From Acidobacteriota bacterium (GTDB lineage: Bacteria; Acidobacteriota; Terriglobia; Terriglobales; SCQP01): 64,000 nt of DNA. The stretch lies in NCBI GenBank assembly GCA_021789895.1, contig JAJYIU010000016.1, positions 1 to 64,000 of the forward strand, given 5' to 3'. Each line of letters opens with the position of its first letter. Position 1 is the first letter of the stretch. Of this stretch, positions 63,578-64,000 are shown piece after piece. A program made the position numbers and the translations under genes. The notes beneath the pieces are model-generated. The model was not told where the DNA came from, ran no database searches, and saw only the letters and a program-made list of their open reading frames with translations.

Positions 63578-63727
63578 ATGGAGCCGAAAAAAGCCTTTTG
63601 GCTGCTGTACAGCACCACGGATTTCATTTTGGGGGTGCTGGCGCCACTGCGCTGGTGGCCGCTGCTCGGCGCCGCCAACCTGCTGGCCTGCTGGTGGGTA
63701 GTGTTTCGCAGCGGCTGGCTGCCCTAG
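63578..63727 (+). CDS. 49-residue membrane peptide after pilC
   Basis: The peptide starts MEPKKAFWLLYSTTDFILGV and has a second hydrophobic segment (PLLGAANLLACWWVVFRSGW), so it probably forms two membrane helices. It starts 6 bases after the pilC stop and so is likely co-transcribed. I know no family. Its stop codon overlaps the stop of the convergent propeller gene in a CTAG. Confidence 0.5.
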   Translation: MEPKKAFWLLYSTTDFILGVLAPLRWWPLLGAANLLACWWVVFRSGWLP

Positions 63728-64000
63728 CTGGCGGGCGCGGGCGAGGGCGGCTGGTGGAAGGTGACCAGGCTCATGGCCGCGGCCTGCGGCGGGGAAGGCA
63801 GCAGGGTGAGCATGGCGTCGAGATCGGTTTGCACGACGGCAATATCGTTGGAGCCGGCGTCCAGGACGTAAAGGAAGCGGCCGAAGGGGCCGAGCAAGAG
63901 CCGCTCGGGGCGGATGCCGACGGGGATATCGGCGAGCGCTTTGCGGTCTTGCAAGCGCAGCACGCTGACGGTGTTGGATTGGGCGTTGGCGACGTAGAGA
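63724..64000 (-). CDS. YncE/lactonase-like beta-propeller protein, C-terminal fragment
   Basis: The window ends within this gene; 92 C-terminal residues are visible. The repeat pattern LYVANAQSNTVSVL, then GRFLYVLDAGSNDIAVV is the 40-residue propeller unit of the YncE/6-phosphogluconolactonase type. The last 30 residues are Pro/Ser/Ala-rich. Many such proteins are exported; the N-terminus is not in view, so export and function cannot be judged. Confidence 0.75.
   Translation of the reverse strand, partial: LYVANAQSNTVSVLRLQDRKALADIPVGIRPERLLLGPFGRFLYVLDAGSNDIAVVQTDLDAMLTLLPSPPQAAAMSLVTFHQPPSPAPAS

Overview
The window is GC-rich bacterial chromosome, most likely from an Acidobacteriota (Terriglobia-type) organism. 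This is an inference from gene families: a cupin hydroxynitrile-lyase-like protein very close to the one I know from Granulicella, small exported DUF5818-like and PCYCGC-type proteins, paired PAS-LuxR regulators, very large exported beta-propeller/Ig-like proteins, and a pilB-pilT-pilC cluster. No 16S gene is present to settle it.

Layout. Bases 1-162 are the end of an IS66-like insertion sequence, followed by a decayed thioredoxin-fold fragment. Bases 619-15108 (minus strand) hold a complete 13-gene complex I operon, nuoA-B-CD-E-F-G-H-I-J-K-L-M-N, with fused nuoCD. Bases 15.5-26.6 kb form a redox/stress-type region: two PAS-LuxR paralogues, cytochrome c, small exported protein, DUF488 protein, class II aldolase, flavin reductase, universal stress protein, a PAS-PAS-GAF sigma-54 activator, an AhpD-like protein, a cupredoxin and a PNPOx-fold protein. 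Two sigma-54-like promoters lie between the reductase operon and uspA. Bases 26.6-35.4 kb carry metE, a family 5 uracil-DNA glycosylase, another DUF488 protein, a sugar-nucleotide transferase, a cupin, a rhodanese with an in-frame TGA, the hydroxynitrile-lyase-like cupin, a PCYCRC protein and metK. Bases 35.5-44 kb carry tldD-tldE, dnaX, SRP RNA, fabH, tadA and tRNA-Ser(CGA). Bases 44-51 kb carry a zinc dehydrogenase, a GH27 glycosidase and two exported proteins. Bases 51-59 kb (minus strand) carry a VTT protein, tatC, tatA/B, an EgtB/SenA-like oxygenase, two half-ABC exporters and a TPR protein. Bases 59.5-63.7 kb are pilB-pilT-pilC plus a 49-residue membrane protein, and the window ends in a partial beta-propeller gene.

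Two recoding candidates stand out. The rhodanese at 31948-32301 is interrupted only by a TGA exactly where the catalytic Cys should be, followed at suitable spacing by a GC hairpin with a G-rich loop: a likely selenocysteine codon. In dnaX, a run of ten A residues lies just after the conserved ATPase/collar region, and both alternative frames stop within three codons of the run, which is the architecture expected for making a short gamma subunit beside full-length tau. A third thread is the sigma-54 circuit at 20.2-23.6 kb, in which the activator gene sits next to its probable target promoters.
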